Assembly (NCBI GenBank): GCA_025463545.1
Contig: JAODAR010000015.1
Coordinates: forward strand, 1-44,350
DNA: 44,350 bases
From: Microbacteriaceae bacterium
GTDB lineage: Bacteria; Actinomycetota; Actinomycetes; Actinomycetales; Microbacteriaceae
Direction: 5' to 3'
This document shows positions 13,905-23,189 of the stretch, piece after piece. The first letter of the stretch is position 1, and every line of letters begins with the position of its first letter. The translations under genes were made by a program, and so were the position numbers. Under the pieces are notes generated by a model, which was not told the DNA's origin, made no database searches, and worked only from the letters and a program-made list of their open reading frames with translations.

Positions 13905-15158
13905 ATGGGAACGCTGTGGACCGAAATCCAACTGCTCAAACCCGATCAGAACTTGGCTCCTGACGCCCATGCAGCGCGAAGTGTGATCGCGCGCATGGTG
14001 GCCGACGGGGTGGATGTGAGCCGGCGGGACATCGTAAAGACGACGGGACTGGCCCGCTCGACGATCGACGGCCACCTCACTGTCCTGCTTGACGCCGGCC
14101 TCATTGAGGACGGCGGGATGGGAGGCTCGGGCTCGCGTGGCCGACCAGCACAGGTCTTCAAAGTGAGCGCCCGTAAGGGGGTTGTGCTCGTTGCAGATGT
14201 CTCCGTCGAAATGACGCGACTTGCAATCACCACCCTCGACAAGAGGATTGTCGACAGGCGCGAACTCCTCACGCCGGTCGATGTGGGCCCTGTTCCTCTC
14301 CTGACTTCTATCACGGAGGTCTTTGAAGAGATGCTCGCATCAAACGGGATGGCACCCGAAGATAGTTTGGCAATGTCCATAGGCCTGCCGGGACCGGTCG
14401 ATTCTCACGTGGGTTACGCAGTGCGGCCGCCCCTGATGCCTGGCTGGGACGGTTTCAGCATCTGTAAATTCATGGCGGAACGGTTCCACTGCGACGTCAT
14501 CGTCGACAACGACGTGAACCTGATGGCCCTCGGTGCAGCTCGAGCTTATGGCGGGGAGCACCTCCCGCTGCTGATGATCAACATCGGGACGGGGGTAGGT
14601 GCCGGATTCGTCAGCGAGAGTGGCCTGCTTCTGCACGGCGCAGACGGTGCAGCGGCTGACATTGGGCACATACAGATGCGGGAGATGAGCGATGTTCTGT
14701 GCAGCTGCGGTCATCGCGGCTGCTTGGAGGCAGTCGCATCAGTCGGAGCGATGGCGAACCGACTTGCTCAAGAACTCAAGCAACCTGTTTCGTCGGAGGA
14801 ACTGATTGAGCGACTCGTGCTCGGAGAGGCTACGGCTGTGAACATCGTTCGCGAGACAGCGATAGTCCTCGGCCGTGCCATTGCGGACCTGGTGAATTTC
14901 TGCAACCCTGCCCGCATCGTGATCGGCGGATCGGTAGCCGAATGCACGGAGGACATCCTCGCCCAAATACGGAGCGTGGTGTATCAGCAAGCGCAGCCTC
15001 TAGCGACTCGCAACTTATCGGTAGTACACAGTGAGCTCGGTGCCGAAGCTGGACTTCTTGGAGGAATGATCTCCGGCATCGAGCAGGTACTGTCTCCGCG
15101 AGGAATTCAGTATCAGACTCGGCCCGCCGACTCGACAATGCTTCCGCTGGGCCTTTGA
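13905..15158 (+). CDS. ROK-family transcriptional regulator
   Basis: A 417-residue NagC/XylR-type repressor. A winged helix-turn-helix (residues about 20-85: VSRRDIVKTTGLARSTIDGH, then EDGGMGGSGSRGRPAQVF) precedes a ROK sugar-binding domain. The ROK domain shows VDNDVNLMALG, IGTGVGAGFV, the DIGHIQM histidine and the zinc motif CSCGHRGCLEAVAS. It lacks nothing obvious and should sense a sugar or sugar derivative. It is divergent from the cassette A operon and is the most likely repressor of that operon and of itself. The ribosome binding site before the ATG is weak. Confidence 0.9.
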   Translation: MGTLWTEIQLLKPDQNLAPDAHAARSVIARMVADGVDVSRRDIVKTTGLARSTIDGHLTVLLDAGLIEDGGMGGSGSRGRPAQVFKVSARKGVVLVADVSVEMTRLAITTLDKRIVDRRELLTPVDVGPVPLLTSITEVFEEMLASNGMAPEDSLAMSIGLPGPVDSHVGYAVRPPLMPGWDGFSICKFMAERFHCDVIVDNDVNLMALGAARAYGGEHLPLLMINIGTGVGAGFVSESGLLLHGADGAAADIGHIQMREMSDVLCSCGHRGCLEAVASVGAMANRLAQELKQPVSSEELIERLVLGEATAVNIVRETAIVLGRAIADLVNFCNPARIVIGGSVAECTEDILAQIRSVVYQQAQPLATRNLSVVHSELGAEAGLLGGMISGIEQVLSPRGIQYQTRPADSTMLPLGL

Positions 15159-16689
15159 GCGAGCGGAGCTCTGAAGCGGGATGCGTCTGGGCAGATGCCG
15201 CTCTTAGCAGGAGAAGATCCGACATCCGTGACACCGATTGGCTCATCGGGGTCTGCCACGCGCTCGACAGGGAACGAGGCGTCGGATCGGGAGACGTCTC
15301 TGCACGATCCTCAGGAGCGAACTCTCTTGGCCGGTTTAGCGAACAGCCCTTTGCTCGCGCTGACAGGATTTGAAGCGACCCGCGTGAGGCTCAGGCCTTA
15401 ACTTAAATTTTCACCGGATGTCCCGGAAAACTCGCGGGTTCCCTTGCGTTTACAGGGTACCGGGCGGCTCGCTGACTCCTATTGCACCCGGAGGGTTCCG
15501 GTCTGCTCAGGATGATTTCGATGGGTAAATGGTGTGCTCTGGCCGGACGGTTCAAAGGCCCGGAAGAAACCAACCGAATCTGCAGTAGTCCCATTGACGC
15601 CAGTGGAGACGCAATTCTACGACTGCTTGGCGATGAAGGAGTCGAGACCGGATAGCCACGGATTCTCAGGACCGACGAGAAATCCGAAGGCGTTCGTCGC
15701 CACAAAGCTGGCCAATCGATCTCTCAAATTTACAGCACCTGGAAGTCGTGGGTGGAATCTGGCCTGGAACGTGCAGGGACCGGGAGATGGACGGCACCAT
15801 CTATGTGCCGGCGCCGGTGCCGGACCCGACTGGCAGGCAAACCGCGGTTAGTCGTGCCCAAGGTGGTCCCCCGCACACTTTCTAATCCGAATAGAAGCAC
15901 ACCCGGAATCATCCCGCGTCTTACCCTGACAACTCCAAACTGCCTCGCCCCCGTTGGGGGACGCTGTCCTCATAAATGAGGACACGTTAGGTTGACGAGC
16001 ACGAGCCCTTCTGAACCCGAATCGGACGGGTCCCGATTCACCCGATTCCCCTTGCGGCGCCCCTTCAGGGAGCTGAAAGGGGCACAGCAAGGGGGATCTT
16101 GGTGTTGGCAACTGCCGCGCCCGACTAACGCTTCGGCACGTTATCGCCTTCGTGCTGAGAGTAGCGGGCAGCTCTCGAGCTTTTGATTAGCCGGCATACC
16201 CGGGCCGTGACGATTGCTGACGTAGTAGGCGCGCGGACAACCTCGGCGGAGATCGCCTGGAGCAGCAGCACGACCTCGGAGACCAGCTGTTGAGTGGACG
16301 AACGAATCGACGTTGATGTCGACGAAAGCATGCCGATGAGCGTTCTGAGCAAGTGTGGCAGATGTCTGTTCGCTGGCCCTGCCGGACCGCCCTGAGTGTT
16401 GTCGAACAGCACCATGTCGTTGGCTTTCTCCAGCGACTCGTAACCTTGGGGAAGCTAGAGGAACTGATCCGCGAACACTATTACGAGAGAGAAAATTCAT
16501 CCGGCTTAGGGCCAGGCGGAGCATAGGCACTCGGTTGTGGGGGCGGCTTTCGAGCCTCCTTCACAGGCTTGACCTACTGACGTGTCACTGTCGGCGTAAC
16601 CCCGACGACGACTTCCTCCATGTCGCTGAGGTCAATCTCGTGCAGTCTTGGTCTTCAGGGTTTGGCGGACGCATGAAGTCCGTCTGCAG
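15159..16689. other. 1.5-kb decayed or non-coding gap
   Basis: No intact gene is seen. Short open frames exist (for example 15534-15851 and 15992-16186 on the plus strand), but I cannot match any to a family, and frames break within 300 bases. The stretch around 16405-16510 reads as a helical segment ending LEELIREHYYERENSSG and may be a piece of a lost gene. A strong palindrome at 15965-15984 is the only clear element. The stretch most likely holds remnants like those at 30.5-31.9 kb. Confidence 0.5.
15965..15984. promoter_or_regulatory. Orphan 20-bp palindrome, operator-like
   Basis: TGTCCTCAT (15965-15973), two A residues, then ATGAGGACA (15976-15984) form a perfect inverted repeat. It shares the GTCCTC/GAGGAC arms with the operator candidate at 1879-1899 but with wider spacing. 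A short frame beginning at TTG 15992 follows it. It may be the operator of a gene now decayed. Confidence 0.5.
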
Positions 16690-18210
16690 TTACAGGCCCT
16701 GTGCGAGTCGGTAGTACGCCTGGTTCCAGCGCACCTCCTTGCTGAACTCGCGCAACTCGGTGTTCTCGTCGATGACGAGCAGCTCGGTTCTGGCGATGTC
16801 GGCGAAGTCGGCGAACGCTTCAAGTCCGATGGCTGTCGACATCACGGTGTGGTGGGCGGCGCCAGCGGTGAGCCATGCAGCGGCACTCGTCGTGAAGTCG
16901 GGCTTGGGCTTCCACACCGCGCGACCGACAGGCAGTTTCGGCAGAGGGGCGGTGGGCTGCACGACCTCGACAGCGTTCGCCACGATCCGGAACCGGTCGC
17001 GCATGTCGCTCAGCGCCACTACAACGGCCGGGCCCGAATCGGCGGTGAACACGAGCCGCACGGGGTCTTCGCGACCGCCGATTCCGAGAGGGTGCACTTC
17101 CAGCGTCGGGCGCGACCTGGTCAACGACGGGCTGACCTCAAGCATGTGTGCGCCTAGGATCAGCTCCTCACCGGGTGTTAGGTCGTACGTGTAGTCCTCC
17201 ATGAGCGACGCGCCACCCGGCAATCCTGAACCCATCACGTTGGCGGCGTGCACGAGAATGGCGGTCTTCCAGTCGCCCTCCGCGCCGAACCCGTATCCAT
17301 CAGCCATGAGGCGCTGAACGGCGAGGCCAGGAAGCTGGCGCAACGCCCCGAGGTCTTCGAAGCTGGTGGTGAAGGCACCGAATCCGCCCGCCTCGAGAAA
17401 CGAACGGAGGCCGATCTCGATGGCGGCACCGTAGCGCAGCGACTCATGGCGCTCGGCGCCAGGCAGCAGTTCGGGTACGACGTCGTAGGCCTCGAGATAT
17501 TCGGCGATGAGCACGTCAACCTGAGCATCCGTGGCCTCAGCGACAGCCTCGGCGAGCTCGTTGACGCCCCACGTGTTGACCTGCACGCCGAACGTCAACT
17601 CGGCCTCGGTCTTGTCGCCCTCAGTCACGGCGACGTAGCGCATATTGTCGCCGAAACGGGCTAGCTTCAGACTCTTGGTGGCCGCCCAGCCGGATGCCGC
17701 GCGGCTCCAGGTGCCGATGGCGGCCGTGACAGCTGGGTTGGATGCATGGCCGACCACGGTTTTGCGGGCGACGCCCAGCCGGGTCTGGATATAACCGAAC
17801 TCGCGATCGCCGTGCGCAGCCTGGTTGAGGTTCATGAAGTCGAAGTCGATGTCGGCCCAAGGCAGCTCGACGTTGGCCTGGGTGTGCAGGTGCAGGAGCG
17901 GTTTCTGCAGGGCATCGAGTCCGGCGATCCACATCTTCGCCGGGCTGAAGGTGTGCATCCAGGTGATGAGGCCAACAACCTTGTCGTTCCCGTTGGCCTC
18001 GAGGGCGGCGCGCCTGATCGACTCGGAGTCTTTCAAAACTGGCTTCCAGACGACGGTGACTGGGATGTCGCTGGAGGCCTGCAGCGTCGCAGCGATCTGC
18101 TGCGACTGCTGGGCTACCTGGCGGAGGGTCTCCTCGCCGTAAAGGTTCTGACTGCCGGTGAAAAACCAAAGCTCATAGGAGGCCAGGTTGGGGGTGATGC
18201 TGCGGGTCAC
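16690..18210 (-). CDS. araA: L-arabinose isomerase
   Basis: A 506-residue enzyme, the usual length, that interconverts L-arabinose and L-ribulose in the cytoplasm with Mn2+. Motifs typical of the family are [18 protein letters not shown] near the N-terminus, [22 protein letters not shown], the metal/active-site glutamates in GAEGDWKTA and [21 protein letters not shown], and the late AGAAHHTV histidine. The GTG start overlaps the araD stop as GTGA. It is the last gene of the LacI-araB-araD-araA transcription unit. The stop is followed by a small CGGAC/GTCCG hairpin (16666-16682) that may aid termination. Confidence 0.96.
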   Translation of the reverse strand: MTRSITPNLASYELWFFTGSQNLYGEETLRQVAQQSQQIAATLQASSDIPVTVVWKPVLKDSESIRRAALEANGNDKVVGLITWMHTFSPAKMWIAGLDALQKPLLHLHTQANVELPWADIDFDFMNLNQAAHGDREFGYIQTRLGVARKTVVGHASNPAVTAAIGTWSRAASGWAATKSLKLARFGDNMRYVAVTEGDKTEAELTFGVQVNTWGVNELAEAVAEATDAQVDVLIAEYLEAYDVVPELLPGAERHESLRYGAAIEIGLRSFLEAGGFGAFTTSFEDLGALRQLPGLAVQRLMADGYGFGAEGDWKTAILVHAANVMGSGLPGGASLMEDYTYDLTPGEELILGAHMLEVSPSLTRSRPTLEVHPLGIGGREDPVRLVFTADSGPAVVVALSDMRDRFRIVANAVEVVQPTAPLPKLPVGRAVWKPKPDFTTSAAAWLTAGAAHHTVMSTAIGLEAFADFADIARTELLVIDENTELREFSKEVRWNQAYYRLAQGL

Positions 18211-18923
18211 TTCAAGGCTCCTTTTGGCGCTTGGCCATAGACGTTCTGGTAGCGGTCGAATAGGGAATCGATCGCGGATTCAGGGATCGGCAGCGGTTCG
18301 CCGAGCTGGCGTGAAATGTGGACTGTACGGGCGACGTCTTCAGTCATGACGGCGGCCTTGACTGCGTCTTTTGCGTCCTTCCCGATGGTGAACACGCCGT
18401 GGTTCTGCATCAGCACAGCGCGAGACCGGTGCCCGCTTAAGGTCTCGACGATGCCGACGCCGATCGAGTCGTCGCCGATGATAGCGAACGGTCCAATCGG
18501 AATCGGACCGCCGAACTCGTCGGCCATCGCCGTGATGACACATGGGATCGATTCCCCTCGGGCGGCCCAGGCGGTGGCGTACGTGGAATGTGTGTGAACA
18601 ACCCCACCGACCTCCGGCATGTTGCGATACACGTAGGCGTGCGCCGCAGTATCGCTCGACGGAGACCGGTCACTGCCGAGACTGCCCGGGATGATCTGTC
18701 CCTGCAGATCGCACAGAATCATGTTCTCGGCACTGAGTTCGTCATAACCCACGCCGCTGGGCTTGATGAGGAAGAGGTCCGCGCCGGGCACCCGTCCAGA
18801 GATGTTTCCGCCCGTCCATGTCACCAGGCCGTACTTGGTGAGTTCGGCGTGTAGATCAGCGACTTCGGTGCGAGCACGGGCGATCGCCGCGTCGAGGTCG
18901 GCTGTATGCCTGTTGCCTGTCAT
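18207..18923 (-). CDS. araD: L-ribulose-5-phosphate 4-epimerase
   Basis: A 238-residue class II aldolase-type zinc enzyme that turns L-ribulose-5-phosphate into D-xylulose-5-phosphate. Visible elements are [32 protein letters not shown], the zinc ligands in [15 protein letters not shown] and [21 protein letters not shown]. It overlaps araB upstream by ATGA and araA downstream by GTGA, both 4 nt, so the three enzymes are translationally coupled. Confidence 0.95.
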   Translation of the reverse strand: MTGNRHTADLDAAIARARTEVADLHAELTKYGLVTWTGGNISGRVPGADLFLIKPSGVGYDELSAENMILCDLQGQIIPGSLGSDRSPSSDTAAHAYVYRNMPEVGGVVHTHSTYATAWAARGESIPCVITAMADEFGGPIPIGPFAIIGDDSIGVGIVETLSGHRSRAVLMQNHGVFTIGKDAKDAVKAAVMTEDVARTVHISRQLGEPLPIPESAIDSLFDRYQNVYGQAPKGALK

Positions 18924-20584
18924 GAGATGGTCCCTTCCAAGGTGAGAGTTCTGACGGCGATGCGCTCGATATCCAACCCGCTGCGATAGCGCTCGAGGTA
19001 CACCGCGAATCCGGCGATGTCGCTGGCGTCGGGGTCTGCCGTTTCGAAGGTCGCGCGGTCGAAGACTCTCTCAACCAAGTAGCTGTCGAGGTCGAGACCA
19101 GAGTCCGCCGCCGACACGAAGGACGCCAGCACGGCCATACCCCACGCCCCGCCCTCGGATGCCGTCTCGCCGACGGAGACCGACGTTCCGATGGCTCCGG
19201 CGAGGAAGCGCTGGGCGACTCCGGCCGTTCGGAAAATGCCTCCGTGGGCAAACATCCGCTCGAGCGTGACGCCCTCGTTGGCCAGCTCGCGCATACCCAG
19301 GGCGAGGGTGCCGAAGACGCCATAGAGCTGCGCGCGCATGAAGTTGGCGAGCGTAAATCGGCTGTCTGGCGTGCGAACGATCAGCGGCCTGCCCTCGGTG
19401 AGCCCGGCGATCGGCTCCCCGGCGATGTGATTGTAGGCCAGCAGGCCCCCCGCGTCTGCGTCACCGCCGAGTGCCTCGACGAAGAGCGCCTCGAACACGG
19501 CGTCGGCTTCAATCTGGGATCCAGTCGCGGCGGCGAATCGACTGAACAGGCCAACCCATGCGGCGAGCTCACTGGCTCCGTTGTTGCAGTGCACCATCGC
19601 CACAGGGTCACCTGCCGGCGTCGCTACTAGGTCAAGCTCGTGGTGCACATTGCGAAGAGGATGTTCGAGCACGATCATCGCGAATATGCTCGTGCCGGCG
19701 CTGACGTTACCGGTGCGCGGGGCGACTGAGCACGTCGCGACCATACCGGTGCCCGCGTCGCCTTCCGGTGGGCAGAGCACAGCACCGGGTCGCAGCACGC
19801 CTGTGGGGTCCAGAAGTGCCGCCCCTTCCGCGGTGAGCGTTCCTGCCGCCTGGCCAGCCACGAGCACCTCAGGCAGCAGTTCGGCTAACGTCAACGCTGC
19901 ACCCTTTTGAGCGGCCAGACGGTCGTATCGCGCCAGCAGCTCTGAGTCGTAATCGTTCGTGACGGGATCAATCGGGAACATCCCCGACGCATCACCGACA
20001 CCGATTGTCCTGCGGCCGGTGAGACGCCAGTGCACGTACCCGGAAAGCGTCGTGAGGAACCGCAACCGCGGAATGTGCGGCTCATCATCGATGACCGCCT
20101 GATGAAGGTGGGCGATCGACCAGCGCAAGGGGATGTTCACGCCGAACAGTTCCGTCAGTTCTCTGGCCGCGGGCCCGGTCGTGGTGTTACGCCAGGTACG
20201 GAACGGCACGAGCAGCTCGTCGTCTGCACCGACCGCGAGGTAGCCGTGCATCATCGCTGACACTCCAAGTGCGCCGTACGACTCAGCACGCACGCCGTAA
20301 CGGCGCTGGACGTCGAGGACGAGATCAGCGTAGGCCGCCTGCACTCCCTCCCACACTGCTTCCAGCGAATAGGTCCACATCCGATCGATGAACTGGTTCT
20401 CCCAATCGTGGCTACCGACCGCGAGGACCGTCGCTGGGTCGTCGCCGATGAGGCAAGCCTTGATACGTGTCGAACCCAGCTCGATGCCGAGCGACGTGCG
20501 ACCCGCGACAATAGCGCTGCGGGCGGCTTCAATCGCGTCCGCCTCGCCGGTGCCTTCGGCGGCGGCGTCAGTAGTGTCGGGCAT
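18920..20584 (-). CDS. araB: Ribulokinase
   Basis: A 554-residue FGGY-family kinase that phosphorylates L-ribulose with ATP. The first phosphate-binding segment reads SLGIELGSTRIKACLIGDD; further family segments are GDASGMFPID, CPPEGDAGTGMVATCSVAPR, VSAGTSIFAMIV and the C-terminal FAHGGIFRTAGVAQRFLAGAI. The start at 20584 is supported by a near-perfect AAGGAGGTCGACC; an upstream in-frame ATG would translate the operator region. It is preceded by the LacI operator at 20640-20655 and followed by overlapping araD. Confidence 0.95.
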   Translation of the reverse strand: MPDTTDAAAEGTGEADAIEAARSAIVAGRTSLGIELGSTRIKACLIGDDPATVLAVGSHDWENQFIDRMWTYSLEAVWEGVQAAYADLVLDVQRRYGVRAESYGALGVSAMMHGYLAVGADDELLVPFRTWRNTTTGPAARELTELFGVNIPLRWSIAHLHQAVIDDEPHIPRLRFLTTLSGYVHWRLTGRRTIGVGDASGMFPIDPVTNDYDSELLARYDRLAAQKGAALTLAELLPEVLVAGQAAGTLTAEGAALLDPTGVLRPGAVLCPPEGDAGTGMVATCSVAPRTGNVSAGTSIFAMIVLEHPLRNVHHELDLVATPAGDPVAMVHCNNGASELAAWVGLFSRFAAATGSQIEADAVFEALFVEALGGDADAGGLLAYNHIAGEPIAGLTEGRPLIVRTPDSRFTLANFMRAQLYGVFGTLALGMRELANEGVTLERMFAHGGIFRTAGVAQRFLAGAIGTSVSVGETASEGGAWGMAVLASFVSAADSGLDLDSYLVERVFDRATFETADPDASDIAGFAVYLERYRSGLDIERIAVRTLTLEGTIS

Positions 20585-20639
20585 GGTCGACCTCCTTGTC
20601 TCACGGTGCGGACTGGTGCATCCGAACTTCACATGTGGC

Positions 20640-20655
20640 ATGTGAACGTTAACAT
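20640..20655. promoter_or_regulatory. LacI-type operator in front of araB
   Basis: ATGTGAACGTTAACAT is a near-perfect 16-bp palindrome (one mismatch pair) centred on the CG of AACGTT, the classical LacI-family design. On the minus strand a TTGACG (20665-20660) lies just upstream, so a bound repressor would cover the region between -35 and the transcript start. The adjacent LacI protein is the obvious ligand. A weaker CAA-TTG dyad lies at about 20664-20672. Confidence 0.75.
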
Positions 20656-20701
20656 AGGCCGTCAACGATTGTCATCCTCTTAGTGGAATTACGTGCTGCG
20701 G

Positions 20702-21724
20702 TCAGTCCCGAAGCTGGAGAGACGCAGTGCTCGCCCGCACAATGAGTTCTGGTTCCATCGACATCTGGTATTTGGGGGTACCCGCCAACTTGCGCAGTAG
20801 CAACTCGACCGAGCGGCGGCCGAGCTCGTCGAAGTCCTGTCGCATGGTCGTCAGGGGCGGGTGGAAGTAGGCCGCTTCAGGCATATCGTCGAAGCCGATG
20901 ACGCTCAGGTCGCCCGGCACCGAATATCCACGCTCATCCGCCGCATGTATCAGGCCGAGTGCCATCTGGTCGTTGGCGCAGAACACCGCGGTGTGCAAGT
21001 TGCTGCGTAGAAGTTGGAGCCCACATTCGTATCCCGAGGCGGCCGACCAATCGCCGGCGAACGTCGCATCGACCGGGAGGCCCGCTTCGTGCATCTCGGC
21101 GGCGAAGCCCCGCGAGCGGGCCTGAGCCGAGAACCAGTCGCCGGGCCCGGCGATGTGCGCAATAGAGCGATGGCCGAGGTCAAGGAGGTGGCGGGTGGCA
21201 GCGCGAGCGCCCGCAGTCTGGTCGACCGACAGCTCGCTCTCGCGGCTGTCAGCGGTGGAATGCAGCGTGACGAAAGGCACCGAAACATTCAACGCAGTGA
21301 AAGCTTCGAGCACGTGCTGCTCGGGGGCGATGACAACGAGACCCTCGACGGCATGGTCCAGAAGATTCTCTAGCCCGCGCTCGACCTCCGCCTGCTCAGC
21401 GGAATCGACATTCACCGTGATGACGAAGTAGCCCTCCCGTCGGGCAGCGACCTCGATGGCCCGGATCGACGCGGATGGCCCGTACTGTGAACTCGACGCT
21501 GACAGCACCCCGAACAGGAGCGACCGGTTGGACTTGAGCGCCCTAGCGAGGCGATTCGGTCGGTAGTTCAGCTCGTCAATAGCCCGCTGCACGCGCTCAC
21601 GAGTCGACTCCCGGATGCTCGGGTTTCTGTTTAACACCCGCGAAACGGTCTGGTGTGAAACCCGCGCCAATTTGGCTACGTCGTACAGACTCGGCGGCCG
21701 AGGCGATGGCTGCTCGAGCGACAT
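20702..21724 (-). CDS. LacI-family regulator of the arabinose operon
   Basis: A 340-residue LacI protein with helix-turn-helix SLYDVAKLARVSHQTVSRVL (residues about 12-31), a hinge NYRPNRLARALKSN and a periplasmic-binding-like sensor domain (FVTLHSTADSRESELSVDQT; VFCANDQMALGL; VIGFDDMPEAAYFHPPLTT). It lies upstream of araB in the same orientation, separated by 117 bp that carry a LacI operator, so it probably represses araBDA in the absence of L-arabinose or a derivative. It may be partly cotranscribed with araBDA. No obvious copy of the araB operator lies before its own start. Confidence 0.9.
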   Translation of the reverse strand: MSLEQPSPRPPSLYDVAKLARVSHQTVSRVLNRNPSIRESTRERVQRAIDELNYRPNRLARALKSNRSLLFGVLSASSSQYGPSASIRAIEVAARREGYFVITVNVDSAEQAEVERGLENLLDHAVEGLVVIAPEQHVLEAFTALNVSVPFVTLHSTADSRESELSVDQTAGARAATRHLLDLGHRSIAHIAGPGDWFSAQARSRGFAAEMHEAGLPVDATFAGDWSAASGYECGLQLLRSNLHTAVFCANDQMALGLIHAADERGYSVPGDLSVIGFDDMPEAAYFHPPLTTMRQDFDELGRRSVELLLRKLAGTPKYQMSMEPELIVRASTASLQLRD

Positions 21725-22199
21725 GCGCCTACTCTATTTGACACACAGCCCGCGTGCCGTCTGCTGGTCGTTTAGTACGACGCGATTTATCGCTACGCGG
21801 AATCTCGAAAGAGCTGCTTCAATCCCAGACCTGATACGACCTCACCTCGGCCCCTGAACTGGCGCTTCAGCCATAACGCCCTCCACGACGTTCTTGACCA
21901 CGCCAGCCGCTATGGACACGCCGACCCTGGCCCGGACAAACGAAGTGCGCCGCCAGTCTCGTGCACTCTGAATTCGTGAATTAAGTCGCAGAATGGGACT
22001 TGATGCCCAGAGCAGGGGTTCCAAAGATCGCGCCGATTCCAAGCGACGCGGAGCGTGAGGCATTGCTCCGATAGTCGTGGGGGCGAAGTCTTTGCAGGCA
22101 TTGACGGTTTCGCCACCGATGGTGTTGGGTGCGATGGCGGGGCCCACAAGAAAGCAGTTGCCGAGGTGTTCGGCGATGACGGTGGTAAGTGGCGGGGCC
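21725..22199. other. Intergenic gap upstream of the arabinose regulator
   Basis: About 475 bases. The left end should hold the promoter of the LacI gene; the only local symmetry is GTCGT-TTAGT-ACGAC at 21767-21781. A frame on the minus strand is open from 22237 to 21842, but its translation matches no family I know and it has no ribosome binding site, so it is not called. Confidence 0.4.
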
Positions 22200-22810
22200 G
22201 GGTTTGTCGAGTACCGACTGGATGGTCTGGTCAACAAGCCCCGTCCATGGCGTGCGCCGACGATCAGGGCAGGGCAGGTGTCCGTTGCGACGCTCGATGA
22301 GGCGGCGAGCCGCCGAGGAACTTACGGGCTACCTCCTGGATCTCGGCCACGAAACGGGTTCATCACGTGCGAGTCCCTCCGACCAGGCGTGAGGACGGCC
22401 GCACCTATGGTTGGCGTCGGCACTGCGCCCCCGAGATGCGCGGATTGCCGATGCGCGGATTGCCGCTATTGAGGATGCGACATGGGACCCGGAATCCGGC
22501 CGACTGATCGGCAACCGCCTGGCCGACCGTGATGATGTCACGGCGGTGTTCTGCGGCAATGACGAGATCGCGATGGGTGTCATCCGCGGCCTGGTCGAGC
22601 GGGGGCGCAGGGTTCCTGACGATGTGAGCGTGGTGGGCTTCGACGATCACCCCCTCGCGGCGATGTGGTCACCGCTGATCACCACAGTGCGCCAGAACTT
22701 CGCGGTCTACTTACTGGCCTGATCTCAGAAGGCGTCGTGAAGAAGTTCTCTTCAGAGCGCCCTGACCTCGTCATCAGGGACCGCGCTGGACCGCCGCGGA
22801 AGGAACCCTA
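22200..22810 (+). pseudogene. Decayed LacI-family regulator gene
   Basis: Pieces of a LacI sensor domain appear in order but in different frames. QVSVATLDEAAS is at about 22268-22315, TGYLLDLGHET at 22324-22356, then AIEDATWDPESG through DDVTAVFCGNDEIAMGV and PDDVSVVGFDDHPLAAMWSP to LITTVRQNFA at about 22462-22710. After a deletion and frame change, GLISEGVVKKF and PDLVIRDRAG follow. The N-terminal helix-turn-helix is missing. A perfect 15-bp tandem duplication (22436-22450 and 22451-22465) sits inside. At least three lesions make it non-functional. Confidence 0.85.
22436..22465 (+). repeat. 15-bp perfect tandem duplication
   Basis: ATGCGCGGATTGCCG occurs twice in direct succession inside the LacI remnant, adding five codons in frame. 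It looks like a replication-slippage scar. Confidence 0.9.
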
Positions 22811-23189
22811 TCGCGCTGTCACCGCGGAATCGTGGAAGGCCCCTTCGCGGCTTCTCAGCCGTCGTTGGAGAGAGATCAGTCGCGTAGCGGCAGGCGGCGA
22901 GAGCGGCAGGGACCAACTTATCCCAGTGCCGGGGCGGTGGAACTCGTACTTCGTGGCACCTCACATGAGGGTCGACGGCCAGGGCGCGGGCAATCGAGCA
23001 GACCGGGCGCGACCTTCGGTCACGGTCGATTCGGGTGGGTAAGAGAATGGCATCCCAGCGACTTGGACCACGAACAAATGCGGAGAAGGGATGCGCGGGC
23101 CGCACTTCTCCGGCAGTCGAACCGTCCGGATACACGGTTTGCAGCACAGTTGAAACGCCTTCTCCATGCGAAAACCGCGACTCACTAGG
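22811..23189. other. Gap without recognised gene
   Basis: About 380 bases between the LacI remnant and the 3' end of the xylulokinase gene. Open frames on both strands give low-complexity Arg/Pro-rich translations and no motif. No clear terminator hairpin was found. Confidence 0.4.

Noticed and set aside
15195..15401. 68-codon plus-strand open frame after the ROK gene
   Set aside because: Balanced composition, but no ribosome binding site, no homologous motif and decayed surroundings.
21842..22237. 131-codon minus-strand open frame between the arabinose regulator and the LacI remnant
   Set aside because: Its translation (with AEHLGNCFLVGPAIAPNTIG) looks somewhat protein-like, but I cannot match it to any family, it lacks a ribosome binding site, and it overlaps the start of the LacI remnant. 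It could be a fragment; there is too little evidence to call it.
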